A DNA stretch of 64,000 bases from Candidatus Tiddalikarchaeum anstoanum (GCA_902385255.1 CABMEV010000012.1:44143-108142), one strand, 5' to 3'. Shown: positions 26,314 through 36,161, counted from the first letter of the stretch. Notes: generated by a model from the letters alone, not told the origin. Made by a program: numbers and translations.

Positions 26314-27358
26314 CTGATTTTGCTACCGCACGGCATCCGAGACATTTCTTAAAATCCCTGCATTTTCCGCATCTCCCCTCAAAATTTTCACTTCTTCTAA
26401 AATTCCTCAAATATTCTGAATTCCATATACTAATCAAAGATTTATTTCTTATAGTATCAATTACTAAATTAGTCCTCCTGCAAGGCATAACATCACCATT
26501 TTCACAGATACATATGCCTTTTAGACCAATACAGCAGCCATAACTGTCACTTATCATTTTCCTCCATAAAGGGTCGCAGCTGTTTACTGCAATATTATTT
26601 CTATACTTAACACTTAACGATTTTATATAGTCATAAAATTTGGAGAGTTCAAGTTTTGTTAATAATTCTTTGCTTAACCTAGTCCCTTTTCCAGTGGGGA
26701 CTAATCTGTCGAAAGATAATTGAGTTACGTTATGCGAAATGCAGTGTTTTACCAAGGGTTCAAAATCTTTAATGTTTAACCTGCTTATAGTCATCATAAC
26801 AGTAGCATCAAGGCAAGCATTTACACAATTATCTATACCTTCCGTTGCTCTCTTAAAAGAACCAAGTCCCCTGATATTATCATTCGTTTCTTCCATACCT
26901 TCAAGACTGACCTGAACAAGCTGAGTTCCAGATTCTAATAACTTTCTGGCAACTGATTTATCAATGAGAGTGCCATTTGTAAGAACCATAGTGTACATCC
27001 CTAGTTCATCAGCACGGGCAATATAGTCATAGATATTATTGTCAAGCAAAGGTTCTCCTCCTGTGAAATATATCATGCCTTTCTGCTTGGTTTTTTTGAG
27101 AAAACGGTTATAATTATCTATTATTTTGAATATTTCATTCTTAGTAAGAAGTCCTTTTTTATCTTTTTTTGAATAATAACAATGTTTGCAATTTAAATTG
27201 CATTTGTTTGTGATATGAAGCTGCAGGAAGAAAGGATTCATCCATTCTTTTGAAGAGTACAGTAATCGTTTAAGCTCATGCAGCGCTTCATGAACAGGTT
27301 CACCCTGTTTTTTAAGCAGATTCAAACTTTTAATAGCAGTATATAGTTTAGAAGCCAA
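26267..27358 (-). CDS. Radical SAM / SPASM peptide maturase
   Basis: 363 residues. The radical SAM cluster motif is C53NLNC57KHC60, followed by FTGGEPLLD for SAM binding. The C-terminal SPASM region has many Cys for auxiliary Fe-S clusters (CCIGLKGICICENGDVMPC, then CGKCRDFKKCLGC). Such enzymes install thioether or C-C links in ribosomal peptides, or activate enzymes. The short N-terminal region before the cluster (residues about 7-33) closely resembles the C-terminal half of the 55-residue peptide encoded 21 bases upstream. The start is TTG with a GGTG about ten bases before it. It is the last gene of the peptide cluster. Confidence 0.93.
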   Translation of the reverse strand: MASKLYTAIKSLNLLKKQGEPVHEALHELKRLLYSSKEWMNPFFLQLHITNKCNLNCKHCYYSKKDKKGLLTKNEIFKIIDNYNRFLKKTKQKGMIYFTGGEPLLDNNIYDYIARADELGMYTMVLTNGTLIDKSVARKLLESGTQLVQVSLEGMEETNDNIRGLGSFKRATEGIDNCVNACLDATVMMTISRLNIKDFEPLVKHCISHNVTQLSFDRLVPTGKGTRLSKELLTKLELSKFYDYIKSLSVKYRNNIAVNSCDPLWRKMISDSYGCCIGLKGICICENGDVMPCRRTNLVIDTIRNKSLISIWNSEYLRNFRRSENFEGRCGKCRDFKKCLGCRAVAKSVNGSEFGEDPQCFFY

Positions 27359-27379
27359 TAGTCACACCAATTGATAATT

Positions 27380-27547
27380 TTAACTCTCACCTGTGATTTT
27401 TTTTAAAATGTCTAGTGCAGCATCAACTGGTTTTCCTAACGCTTTTAACGCATTAAGCGTAGTGAGTGCTCTTTGTGTTTGCGGCTTCTTTTTTGGTGCA
27501 GGCGCTGGTTCTCCGCATCCGCATCCACAACCTCCACCGCTAGTCAT
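27380..27547 (-). CDS. Candidate RiPP precursor: 55-residue Gly/Cys peptide
   Basis: Starts MTSGGGCGCGCGEPAPAP with three Cys alternating with Gly, then a Lys/Pro linker (KKKPQTQ) and a helical half. That half contains LNALKALGKPVDAALDILKK, which matches the maturase N-terminus in the pattern LNxLKxxGxPVxxALxxLK (about 12 of 27 positions identical). The modified core is probably N-terminal and the recognition helix C-terminal, the reverse of most leader-core peptides (inference). It sits between the ABC exporter and the radical SAM gene and has its own TATA box. The Cys residues are the obvious targets for thioether formation or metal binding. Confidence 0.82.
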   Translation of the reverse strand: MTSGGGCGCGCGEPAPAPKKKPQTQRALTTLNALKALGKPVDAALDILKKITGES

Positions 27548-27566
27548 AACGTAATGAAACTCTTCG

Positions 27567-27577
27567 TATAATATAAA
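27567..27577 (-). promoter_or_regulatory. TATA box of the precursor peptide gene
   Basis: On the minus strand TTTATATTATA is centred 25 bases before the ATG at 27547, in the short gap after the ABC transporter stop. This gives the peptide its own leaderless transcript, consistent with a need for more precursor than enzyme. Confidence 0.6.
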
Positions 27578-27582
27578 CTTTA

Positions 27583-29337
27583 TTAATTCCTTTTTGCATT
27601 TTTTGAATAATCAGAACCTTTTAAATACAAATTGTAAAATTTGAAAAAAGCGCCTTTTTTCTTGAGTAGTTCAGAAAAATTTCCATCTTCAAGTATGGTA
27701 TTGTTCTCCAGTACTAAAACCCTGTCGACGTTTTTAATCGTTGAAATCTTGTGAGCTATGATTATAACAGTTCTGTATTTCATAAGCTGCTTTAACGCAT
27801 CCTGAATCTTTTTTTCAGATGCTGAGTCCACTGAAGATGTAGCTTCATCAAAAATTATTATCTTAGGGTTGTGCAATAAAACTCGTGCTATGGCTATCCT
27901 TTGTTTCTCACCCTGCGAAATATTAGTTCCTCTTTCATCAAGACGTGTTTCGTAACCCTTCGGTAACTTAATAATAAAATTGTGTATTTGCGCAAGTTTT
28001 GCAGCATTGATAACCTGCTCCATAGATGCGTCGGTGCCGTATTTAATATTTTCTTTAATACTAAGGTTGAACATTACAGGTTCCTGAGTAACCACTCCGA
28101 TACAACACCTTAATGACTCCGCAGCTATTTTCTTAATATTAATCCCGTCAATTAGAATCTCTCCTTTTGTGACATCATAAAACCTGCATAACAGATTAGA
28201 AATCGTTGTCTTCCCGCCACCGCTTGGGCCTATTATGCCTATTTTTTCATCAGGCATGATAGTAAAGTTAACATTAGATAATACAGGTTTGCCAGAGTCA
28301 TACGAGAATGATACATTCCTGAACTCTATACAACCCTTAACATTTTTTATCTTGACAGCATCCTTGTCATCATTTATCAATGGTTTAGCGTCAAGGTATT
28401 CGAAAACACGTTTAACCATAACCATCTCATCCTGAATTTCAACATTAGAATTTACAATCTTGGATACAGGTTCAAAAACCAGTCCTATATAAGTATAAAG
28501 CGCGATTAATTCTCCAACAGTTATTTTTCCATCCAATACTTGGTAGCCACCATACCATAATATTAACAAAATAGGCAGAAAACTAATCAGTCCGCTTAGA
28601 GTATCTGAGAGGCTTTTTAAGAAGGTAATAATTAATGCATAATTAGATATATTTTTCCTTTTATTTTTATACTTTTCAATCTCGGTTTTTTCTTGGGAGA
28701 ATAATTTTATTGTCATAATTGATGTAATATTTTGCTGTAAAAAACTCAGTATATTATCTATTAAACCCTGAATCTTCTCCCTTCTTTTCTTAATTTTTTT
28801 CCCGAAAATTCTTTGTAAATATAAGTAAAAAGGTATTGATAAAAAAGAGAGCAGCGTTATACGCCAATTAATGTTTAAACAGATTATTAAGATTATCAAA
28901 CCTATTAAAAAATTCATCAAAACGTTATCAAAAAATATTATCAGCATTTTGTCTATGCTGAACACGTCAGTTTCAAACCGGGAAAGAACTTCCCCTGTCA
29001 TTTTTTTATTAAAGAACAATATGTCAAGTTTTTGTAAATGCTGAAATAACTCTGTGCTGATATCAAACACTATTCTCTCGGTTATTAATCTGGATACGTA
29101 ATCATAAACTATAGTCATCAGCGAGCTGATTAAAGTTATTATTACAAATAGACTCATTATAATATTAAGCAGCGAATAATTCTTGTTTGCCAATACATCA
29201 TCTATGAATATTTTTACTATGTAAGGCGCAGTTAATCCCAAAAAGGCAGAGAAGCAGGATATTATGAATAAGATTGTGAATAATCTCCAATGCGGGATGC
29301 CGTATTTTATAACCCTTATAATCTCTTTATTTTTCAA
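27583..29337 (-). CDS. ABC-type exporter (fused membrane and ATPase domains)
   Basis: 584 residues. The N-terminal 310 residues contain six membrane helices of the type I exporter fold. The ATPase domain has Walker A IGPSGGGKTT (about residues 370-378), signature NISQGEKQRIAIAR, Walker B IIIFDEATSSVD and the H-loop IIAHKIST. There is no N-terminal C39 peptidase, so any cleavage of the exported peptide would need another protease. Its start overlaps the CxxCxxCC gene by 11 bases and its stop lies 35 bases before the precursor gene, so export of the modified peptide is the likely job. Confidence 0.93.
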   Translation of the reverse strand: MKNKEIIRVIKYGIPHWRLFTILFIISCFSAFLGLTAPYIVKIFIDDVLANKNYSLLNIIMSLFVIITLISSLMTIVYDYVSRLITERIVFDISTELFQHLQKLDILFFNKKMTGEVLSRFETDVFSIDKMLIIFFDNVLMNFLIGLIILIICLNINWRITLLSFLSIPFYLYLQRIFGKKIKKRREKIQGLIDNILSFLQQNITSIMTIKLFSQEKTEIEKYKNKRKNISNYALIITFLKSLSDTLSGLISFLPILLILWYGGYQVLDGKITVGELIALYTYIGLVFEPVSKIVNSNVEIQDEMVMVKRVFEYLDAKPLINDDKDAVKIKNVKGCIEFRNVSFSYDSGKPVLSNVNFTIMPDEKIGIIGPSGGGKTTISNLLCRFYDVTKGEILIDGINIKKIAAESLRCCIGVVTQEPVMFNLSIKENIKYGTDASMEQVINAAKLAQIHNFIIKLPKGYETRLDERGTNISQGEKQRIAIARVLLHNPKIIIFDEATSSVDSASEKKIQDALKQLMKYRTVIIIAHKISTIKNVDRVLVLENNTILEDGNFSELLKKKGAFFKFYNLYLKGSDYSKNAKRN

Positions 29338-29707
29338 AACTCAGACCTTCTTCTTCTGCATATTTGAATAATTGTTTAAGCACCGGGCAATAATTTTTTT
29401 CTATCTTAAGTATGTCACTGCCCCAGGTAAAGCATTGAATGGGGTATGTTTTGCACGTGTTAGGTCTGAATCTTTTATGATTCCTGCAGTAATATTTTCC
29501 TTTTTTATATTCAAGCTTTGAGCAGGGTATGTCAAAGAGTATTCTATAAACATTTTTTTTAAATTTTTTAACGGTTATTTTATCTGTTTTTAAGTAAGAT
29601 AACCTGACTGCGTAATCTTTATCTTTAGTGTATATCCAAAATTGTTTGCAGCACTTTCCGCACTTTTGACAAACATCAGAATTAATATAAGTATTTGTAC
29701 TGTTCAC
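29327..29707 (-). CDS. YkgJ-type CxxCxxCC cluster protein
   Basis: 126 residues with the zinc/iron-chelating YkgJ (UPF0153) pattern: VCQKCGKCCKQFW near the N-terminus, then CSKLEYKKGKYYCRNH, CKTYPIQCF and a final NYCPVL. Proteins of this family bind a metal or Fe-S cluster. As first gene of the peptide cluster it may be a second modifying or cluster-supplying component of the radical SAM system (inference). It is divergent from the pilin-like surface gene at 29783. Confidence 0.85.
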   Translation of the reverse strand: MNSTNTYINSDVCQKCGKCCKQFWIYTKDKDYAVRLSYLKTDKITVKKFKKNVYRILFDIPCSKLEYKKGKYYCRNHKRFRPNTCKTYPIQCFTWGSDILKIEKNYCPVLKQLFKYAEEEGLSFEK

Positions 29708-29782
29708 ATTAATAAAATATCTTTTTTTAATTTAATAAACCTTTTAGAAAATGTTTTTATATTATCCACATATTCAAATTAC

Positions 29783-31975
29783 ATGCGTAAAGCTATTACT
29801 CCTATTATTGCAACCATTCTTCTCATATTAATAACAATTATTACTGCAAGTGCTGCTTTCGTCTGGATTTCTAGTGTTCAGACCAGTCTGGAGGAGAGTG
29901 CTGGCGGTGCAATTCTTGGGAGTTTGGGCGGTTGTTCTCGCGTTAGCCTAATTAGTATGCGCGGCGACCGAGTAATAGTCCAGAATACGGGCTGCGATGA
30001 TATTAGCAATATTACTCTCTTAATTGATAATATCCTGACAAGTTATGACTTGTCTGCTCCATTGTCCCCAGGTAACAGTGCAATTATTAGTTTCTCAAAC
30101 TTATTGGTCGGAGAAGATCACTGCGTCAAGGTATTATTATCTAATGGCGGAGAGAGCCAGTTATGCAGCAGCGCAAGCAGGAACACGTTGGATGCAGGAT
30201 ACGGCTACGGATGCCTAAACAGTTCTGAATGCGGAAGCGGCGAATCTTGCTGCAGCCACGTATGCTTTAACCCCTGCAACAATGACACTGAGTGCGGAAT
30301 CGGATTTACATGCATAAACCCAGGCGGTTGCAATGCCCAATGCCAAGCAATAAGCGAGTGCACTAATAACAGCGAATGCAATGACAGCAATCCTTGTACT
30401 AATAATATATGCAGCACTGGAAGCTGCACTTATCCAGCTTTAACTCCTAACGGGCAATACACAGGATGCAATTCAATAAATTATGCATGCATGAGCGGGA
30501 CTTGCACAAATACTTGCGGTGATGCTACTTGCCAATCTTGGGAGAATGTCTCTATATGCTTATCTGACTGCGGATCAAATTGTCTTGAAACACAAGGGTC
30601 TTGTACAGGCAAGGGTGTTTGGTTTACCGGCGGAGTGAACAGCATCAATAATAATTACTGCGCATGCTGCGGCGATGACGCACTTAATGATATTTTTTAT
30701 AACGCGACAACTTCCTGCAGTTACGGGGGTATAATATATGATAGTGACTCCATAGCCATACAGGATAAGTATGGAAATAACATTAACCACTCGAGCGGCA
30801 GCGGCGTTTGCGAATTGAAGAATAATACTTGGATGACAAGCAACGGCAGTTTCACACTAACTAAGAATTATATTGTAGGGTTATGGCCTCAGGATTTAGC
30901 TGTCGGGGATTTTAACAAAGATGGTTTTCTTGATTATGTTTTCTCAGATAGTGCTGGAAACATAAGTGTATTATTAAATGATGGAAGCGGCGATTTTGGT
31001 GTTGAGGCAAACTATACTGCTAACACTACCCCTTGGAGTGTGGAAGTTGGCGACGTTAATAAAGATTCTAATCTTGATATTGTAGTAACTGACTTGGTGG
31101 GAAATTACGTAACTGTATTTTTAAACGACGGGAGCGGACATTTTACGAAAGAAGGGGATTTCTCAACCGGACAAATGCCTTGGGATGTTAGTGCGGGTGA
31201 TTTTAATAGGGATTCCTGGCTGGAACTTGCAGTTGCCAACTTCAATGAGAGTAAAATATCTATTTTAACCAACGGACATGACGGAACATTCACTCTTAGT
31301 GATAATTATATGGTAAACGAGTACCCTTACACAATTAGTACGGAAGATTTCAATAATGACGGCTGGCCTGACCTGGCAGTTACTTCAGCCACATCCAATT
31401 ATGTAAGTGTCTTGCTTAATTATGGGAATGGGATTTTTGCACCAAAAATAGATTATTTCTCGGGCAACACATCTAACCAAGTTGGTGGAGCAGATTTCAA
31501 TAATGACGGCTGGCCTGACCTAGCAGTGGATTATTATAATGATATAGAAAATTTTGCCTCAGTTAATGTTTTATTCAACAATCAGGATGGCAGTTTCACA
31601 AGCAATGCCAATTACAGCGTTGGAATATACCCTGAGGGCATAAGTGTAGGCGATTATAACAATGATAACTGGCTTGACATTATAATAGCAAGTTATAACG
31701 AGAGTATAATAAGTGTATTAATGAATAATCAGGATGGGACTTTTAACTTAAATGCCAATTACACTGTTGGAACAAATCCTTGGGATACAATTATAGGGGA
31801 TTTTAATAATAAAGGAGGCTTGGACATACTTGTATTAAACAATAATAATACTGTTTCTTTAATATCTAATATAGGTATATCCGGAACCGGCGGGCCTTGC
31901 TGCGAAGTTGGCGACACATTCAATAATGCTACGCATTCCTGCTGTAATGGAGTATTCAAAAGCGGCAGCTGCTAA
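29783..31975 (+). CDS. Pilin-signal surface protein with Cys-rich block and FG-GAP repeats
   Basis: 730 residues. The N-terminus MRKAITPIIATILLILITII is a classical archaeal pilin-type signal/anchor, followed by a small pilin-like domain (SLGGCSRVSLISMRGD). A Cys-rich block (about residues 135-270) includes CSNNSECNDSNPCTN-like repeats and the CQSWEN module shared with the first gene of the window. The rest holds about seven FG-GAP/VCBS repeats (GDFNKDGFLDYV, GDVNKDSNLDIV, EDFNNDGWPDLA and others), i.e. a probable propeller. The ATG at 29783 is chosen because the signal starts there. A pilus-tip or surface adhesin is likely. Confidence 0.85.
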   Translation: MRKAITPIIATILLILITIITASAAFVWISSVQTSLEESAGGAILGSLGGCSRVSLISMRGDRVIVQNTGCDDISNITLLIDNILTSYDLSAPLSPGNSAIISFSNLLVGEDHCVKVLLSNGGESQLCSSASRNTLDAGYGYGCLNSSECGSGESCCSHVCFNPCNNDTECGIGFTCINPGGCNAQCQAISECTNNSECNDSNPCTNNICSTGSCTYPALTPNGQYTGCNSINYACMSGTCTNTCGDATCQSWENVSICLSDCGSNCLETQGSCTGKGVWFTGGVNSINNNYCACCGDDALNDIFYNATTSCSYGGIIYDSDSIAIQDKYGNNINHSSGSGVCELKNNTWMTSNGSFTLTKNYIVGLWPQDLAVGDFNKDGFLDYVFSDSAGNISVLLNDGSGDFGVEANYTANTTPWSVEVGDVNKDSNLDIVVTDLVGNYVTVFLNDGSGHFTKEGDFSTGQMPWDVSAGDFNRDSWLELAVANFNESKISILTNGHDGTFTLSDNYMVNEYPYTISTEDFNNDGWPDLAVTSATSNYVSVLLNYGNGIFAPKIDYFSGNTSNQVGGADFNNDGWPDLAVDYYNDIENFASVNVLFNNQDGSFTSNANYSVGIYPEGISVGDYNNDNWLDIIIASYNESIISVLMNNQDGTFNLNANYTVGTNPWDTIIGDFNNKGGLDILVLNNNNTVSLISNIGISGTGGPCCEVGDTFNNATHSCCNGVFKSGSC

Positions 31976-31982
31976 AAATAAC

Positions 31983-32339
31983 TCAGTCATACTCTGTGTA
32001 TTTTTTGGCACTGCTTTTTACTTTATTTGCAGGATATTTCTCCTCGTTTTTCTTAATCTTATTCTCGACTATTTCGTAAATATCCAAGTTAAGATTATTG
32101 GCCAAATTCAGGCAATAAATCAAGACATCAGCAAGCTCTTCCTTAATCTTGGCTAATAACTTCTCATCCTTGACTAAATCGCTGGATTTAATATTATCCT
32201 TCCACTGAAAGACTTCTAATAACTCAGAAGCCTCTAAAGAGATGGAAATAGCCAAATCACGGGCGTTATGAAACTTCTCCCAGTCCCTCGCGATTAGGAA
32301 TTTCTTAAGCCTATCCCTTAACTCATCAATCTTATCCAT
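31983..32339 (-). CDS. MazG-like nucleotide pyrophosphohydrolase
   Basis: 118 residues, all helical. The MazG/dCTPase metal motif is visible as SLEASELLEVFQW followed by KIKEELADVLIYCL (ExxE...ExxD). The N-terminal RDWEKFHNARDLAIS is typical of the short, RS21-C6-like class. These enzymes remove non-canonical or excess dNTPs. It lies alone on the minus strand between surface protein genes. Confidence 0.9.
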   Translation of the reverse strand: MDKIDELRDRLKKFLIARDWEKFHNARDLAISISLEASELLEVFQWKDNIKSSDLVKDEKLLAKIKEELADVLIYCLNLANNLNLDIYEIVENKIKKNEEKYPANKVKSSAKKYTEYD

Positions 32340-32519
32340 TAGAAAATCTAATAATACTGTTAAAATTTAAATACTTCTACTATCAAATAACGCAGTTAGG
32401 TTCAAATATAGATTTATTATGGGACCAAAAGTGGTATAGTTAAAAGCCGCTTTTTTGAGAACAACATAATCCTGAAAAAAAGTTAGCTTTTTAATTATAT
32501 ATCATCTTTTTAATCTTAA

Positions 32520-35003
32520 ATGCGAAAAGCTCAATCATCTTTAGAATCTTTATTATCTTATAGCTGGGTAGTAATAATATTAGTCGTAGTTGGAGTAGTA
32601 TTTTACGGAATAGGCGTGTTTAATCCAAAATACGACGTTAGCGGCTTAACAGAGAAAAGTTTTCAAAACTTGGAAATAGGTGTAGTAGACCACGGACTTA
32701 CCGCCACAGGGGAATGGACTCTTGAACTGATAAATAAAGGACCGAAAGATAGGATTATTACAAGCATTATATTGTCAGATAATAATATTGCACAAAATTA
32801 TACATTCAACACTCACATGTCATCATCTCAAAGCATTTTTCTAACTAAGACAGACCCGTTACTGACAGGGGTGGCTGGCAACGTTTATGATTTTAACTTA
32901 TCCATCTCTTACTTAAGTGAAACCGGAATAAGCCACCAAGTTTTTGGAACATTTACAGGATACTACACTGCCGGAAACGTGACGCTTGACACGACACCTC
33001 CAATAATAAGCAGTGTTATTAATATTTCAACCACTAACACAACCACGTATATAAATTGGCTTACTGACGAATCGAGTAATTCTTCAATCTTTTATGATAC
33101 TAATCCTCTACTTTTAACAAACAATGTTTATGATTCGAATTTCTTAACTAATCACTCGTTATTTTTATCAGGATTATTAACGAATACAAACTATTATTAC
33201 AATGTAACAAGCTGTGACCCAAGCGGAAACTGCGCAACCAGCGGATTATACAATTTTACTACACTAACTAACCCTGACACTACTCCTCCAATTATTACGA
33301 TTGTCAGTCCTGTAAATATTGTTTACCCATCAAATATTATTAACCTCAAAGTTTTTGCAAATGAGACTATAAGCAATTGGTGGTATAGTCTTAACGGAGG
33401 CTCTAATCTTTTCTTCACCCCGAATACGACAATTATTGCTTTAGAAGGAAATAATTCATTAATAGTGCTTGCAAATGATACAAGCAATAATATAAATTAT
33501 TCAAGCGTTTCATTCACGGTTGACACTACTCCTCCCCTTATTTCTTTAATAAATCCTGTTAATACTACTTATTCTAACAAGACACAATCAGTAAATATTT
33601 CAAGCTCCGAAGCTGCTAATATTTGGTATAATTGGAACGGCACTAATATTACATATACTAATCCTATTTTTGTCCTCTTTAACGAAGGCATTAACAGTAT
33701 AACTGCTTACGCGAATGACAGTGTTGGCAATCTAAACAGTACGAAAACATATTTCACAATTGACACGACTCCGCCTATAATAAGCGGGGTTACAAACATG
33801 TCGACTACTAATATCAGCACTCTCATTACATGGCTTACTAATGAACAAGGCAATTCATCAGTAAAGTATGGCATTAACTTAAGCATGATGGGAGGAGTTG
33901 TTTCAAACTCCAGCTTTGTATTAAACCGTTCACTATTAATATCAGGGCTGTCTAGCAACACAACTTATTACTACAACGTGACAAGCTGTGACATATTAGG
34001 AAACTGCGCAATGAAAGGCTCATACAACTTCACAACATTAAGAAACGTACTTAATTGTTGGGGAATAGGAGGATTATGCAACAGTTCATGCAACTTTGCA
34101 TCCCTTGGAATTGTTAATTATTACAATAATCCGGGATGCTCAGGTAGCTGTAACATTTCAGGAACATTTTATGTGCCAACAGGAAGTTGCAGCATAAACG
34201 GCAGCGGGAGTTGTTACTTAATGAGTTCGCCAATAAGCAGGAACACTACTTGCACACAAGGCGCCGTTTGCAACAGTTCATGCACAGGGACTGGAACTGT
34301 TTGCTCTAACTTAACAACAGGCAATTGCACACTATGCGGATGCAACTTAACAACACTATCGAATAATACAAATAAATGGAATGAAACCTTTGCAAGCTTT
34401 ACCGACTGGGCGACGTGGACAACTGACGGCAACGGAATATCAAACGTGACCGACGCAACTAATTGCATTAACGATACTAATAATAAGTGCATGCATGCCC
34501 GCGGAGGAACAACATCTTACACAATAACAAAACAGTCAAACATTAACTTAAGCAACTGCAATGCGGGAACTGCTAGTTTGAATATTTCACACGTTAAAAG
34601 AGCAGGATCATTGACAGGAACAGATTGTATCTATATTGCATTATCAAACAATTCAGGAAGCACGTGGAGCACTAATAACCAGGTATTCTGCGGCGGCATA
34701 GCTGGAGTAATTTCATATAATCTTTCACTGCCTAATTCTTATTTAACAAGCGGATTCAGAATTAGGGTTACAAAGAACGGGTTCACAGTTGGAGGCAGAA
34801 ATGCATGGCTTGACGGATTCACTGTCTCATGCAGTGTTAATTCAACAATATGCAACGGCACATGCAATAACTGCACATCTTACACTAATAGCTCGGCTTG
34901 CGGTTCATGCGGATGCAATTGGACAGCTAATTCTTGGAACTGGAATACAGGGAGTTTAACAGCAGGATACAACGCATATACAACTTGTACTTGGACTTCA
35001 TAA
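32520..35003 (+). CDS. Pilin-signal surface protein with FN3/Ig-like domains
   Basis: 827 residues. Class III signal peptide: basic start, cleavage-type motif QSSLESLLSY and a hydrophobic stretch (VVIILVVVGVVFYGIGVF). Two fibronectin-III-like modules (each with DTTPPIIS at the front and TNTNYYYNVTSCD or SNTTYYYNVTSCD near the end) flank Ig-like modules containing FTVDTTPPL. A Cys-rich block (about residues 510-620) and a jelly-roll-like C-terminal domain (SGFRIRVTKNGFTVGGR) follow. A cell-surface adhesin assembled like a pilin is likely. The two FN3 modules are near repeats of each other. It precedes a second class III protein at 35037. Confidence 0.85.
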   Translation: MRKAQSSLESLLSYSWVVIILVVVGVVFYGIGVFNPKYDVSGLTEKSFQNLEIGVVDHGLTATGEWTLELINKGPKDRIITSIILSDNNIAQNYTFNTHMSSSQSIFLTKTDPLLTGVAGNVYDFNLSISYLSETGISHQVFGTFTGYYTAGNVTLDTTPPIISSVINISTTNTTTYINWLTDESSNSSIFYDTNPLLLTNNVYDSNFLTNHSLFLSGLLTNTNYYYNVTSCDPSGNCATSGLYNFTTLTNPDTTPPIITIVSPVNIVYPSNIINLKVFANETISNWWYSLNGGSNLFFTPNTTIIALEGNNSLIVLANDTSNNINYSSVSFTVDTTPPLISLINPVNTTYSNKTQSVNISSSEAANIWYNWNGTNITYTNPIFVLFNEGINSITAYANDSVGNLNSTKTYFTIDTTPPIISGVTNMSTTNISTLITWLTNEQGNSSVKYGINLSMMGGVVSNSSFVLNRSLLISGLSSNTTYYYNVTSCDILGNCAMKGSYNFTTLRNVLNCWGIGGLCNSSCNFASLGIVNYYNNPGCSGSCNISGTFYVPTGSCSINGSGSCYLMSSPISRNTTCTQGAVCNSSCTGTGTVCSNLTTGNCTLCGCNLTTLSNNTNKWNETFASFTDWATWTTDGNGISNVTDATNCINDTNNKCMHARGGTTSYTITKQSNINLSNCNAGTASLNISHVKRAGSLTGTDCIYIALSNNSGSTWSTNNQVFCGGIAGVISYNLSLPNSYLTSGFRIRVTKNGFTVGGRNAWLDGFTVSCSVNSTICNGTCNNCTSYTNSSACGSCGCNWTANSWNWNTGSLTAGYNAYTTCTWTS

Positions 35004-35036
35004 TAGGTTTTTAAAACAATAATAACTAATTTTTTT

Positions 35037-36161
35037 ATGATATTGGGCAATAAGACCCAGAGCGCTATTGAGTTTTTGCTGACTTATGGCTGGGCTATTT
35101 TAATAATCATAATCATAGGATTCGTACTATACAGCCTTGGATTTTTTAACCCAGGCGTAGATGTTAGAAGAGCATGGGATTTCACTTATTTTCACATAGT
35201 AGACTGGCAGATATCAGGGTACGACTCGCCATTCCTAAAAAACACTTTTAGAATAATAATAAGCAATAAAGACCCTGAGATTATTAATATAACATCAATA
35301 GAAGTTTACAACGCTAACGGCGATTTTTGCGGAAGGGCAGTGCTTAGACCCTACGAGATACATCTGAACTCAGGATTATCCAACGATAAGGAAACAGACA
35401 CTGGAGGGACTATTTATGAAAACTGTTCAGGAACTAATCTGGCAAAAAACAAGTTCATAATCAAGATAGGGTACGTAAAAAGCAGCGGAATAACGCATAC
35501 AGATACTGGATTTGTAGAATGGAAATATGAACCTTACAATTATAACATAGAATTTGGGGAATGGTATCATTCAAACTATACTACTGGAGTATTAACATTT
35601 GAAAATGGCAGCGCACTCGGCTCCTACAACTCTGCTTGTCCAGCAATAATACCTCCGGCAGGAGTTAATTTCATACTAGGAGGAACACCTTTAACATGGG
35701 ACTTACCGGTTGGATGTTCATCAGGACAATGCCATGGAGTTGGAGATGCAGGAAGGTGCACAATAAACTGCTCTTACATGGCTCACGGCTGGCTAAAAAC
35801 AACAGCGAAAGCCCCGGTTGAGACTAGGGGACAAAAAATATCACTTGGAGGTTCAGGAACATGTAATTCAGCATTAACCTATAGTTATAGTGGTTATAAC
35901 TGCTCTAATGAGATTAATAATTATATCTGCCTGAATGATGACTTATACTTTTACTTAAACCAAGAATTAATATACTTCTCAGGATTGTCATACTCTCCTT
36001 TCAAATGTGACGGCTGTGCACCTTATGATAATTGGTGTGTGCCGCCAATAGACATAACCCAATCACCTGAATTCAACTGGGGCAGCATAAACGAAATATA
36101 CATACTGGTTGAAGACTGGTGTATAAGCGGCGGACTTGGAACATTGCAATTCCTAACATGA
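35037..36161 (+). CDS. Pilin-signal surface protein
   Basis: 374 residues. The N-terminus GNKTQSAIEFLLTYGWAILI is a textbook class III signal (QSAIE before the hydrophobic helix), processed by the FlaK/PibD-type peptidase in other archaea. The mature part is Cys-rich (NCSYMAHGW, CDGCAPYDNWC) with many Asn-X-Ser/Thr sites, and has no recognised enzymatic motif. It lies 33 bases after the previous pilin-signal gene and probably belongs to the same surface structure. Confidence 0.82.
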   Translation: MILGNKTQSAIEFLLTYGWAILIIIIIGFVLYSLGFFNPGVDVRRAWDFTYFHIVDWQISGYDSPFLKNTFRIIISNKDPEIINITSIEVYNANGDFCGRAVLRPYEIHLNSGLSNDKETDTGGTIYENCSGTNLAKNKFIIKIGYVKSSGITHTDTGFVEWKYEPYNYNIEFGEWYHSNYTTGVLTFENGSALGSYNSACPAIIPPAGVNFILGGTPLTWDLPVGCSSGQCHGVGDAGRCTINCSYMAHGWLKTTAKAPVETRGQKISLGGSGTCNSALTYSYSGYNCSNEINNYICLNDDLYFYLNQELIYFSGLSYSPFKCDGCAPYDNWCVPPIDITQSPEFNWGSINEIYILVEDWCISGGLGTLQFLT

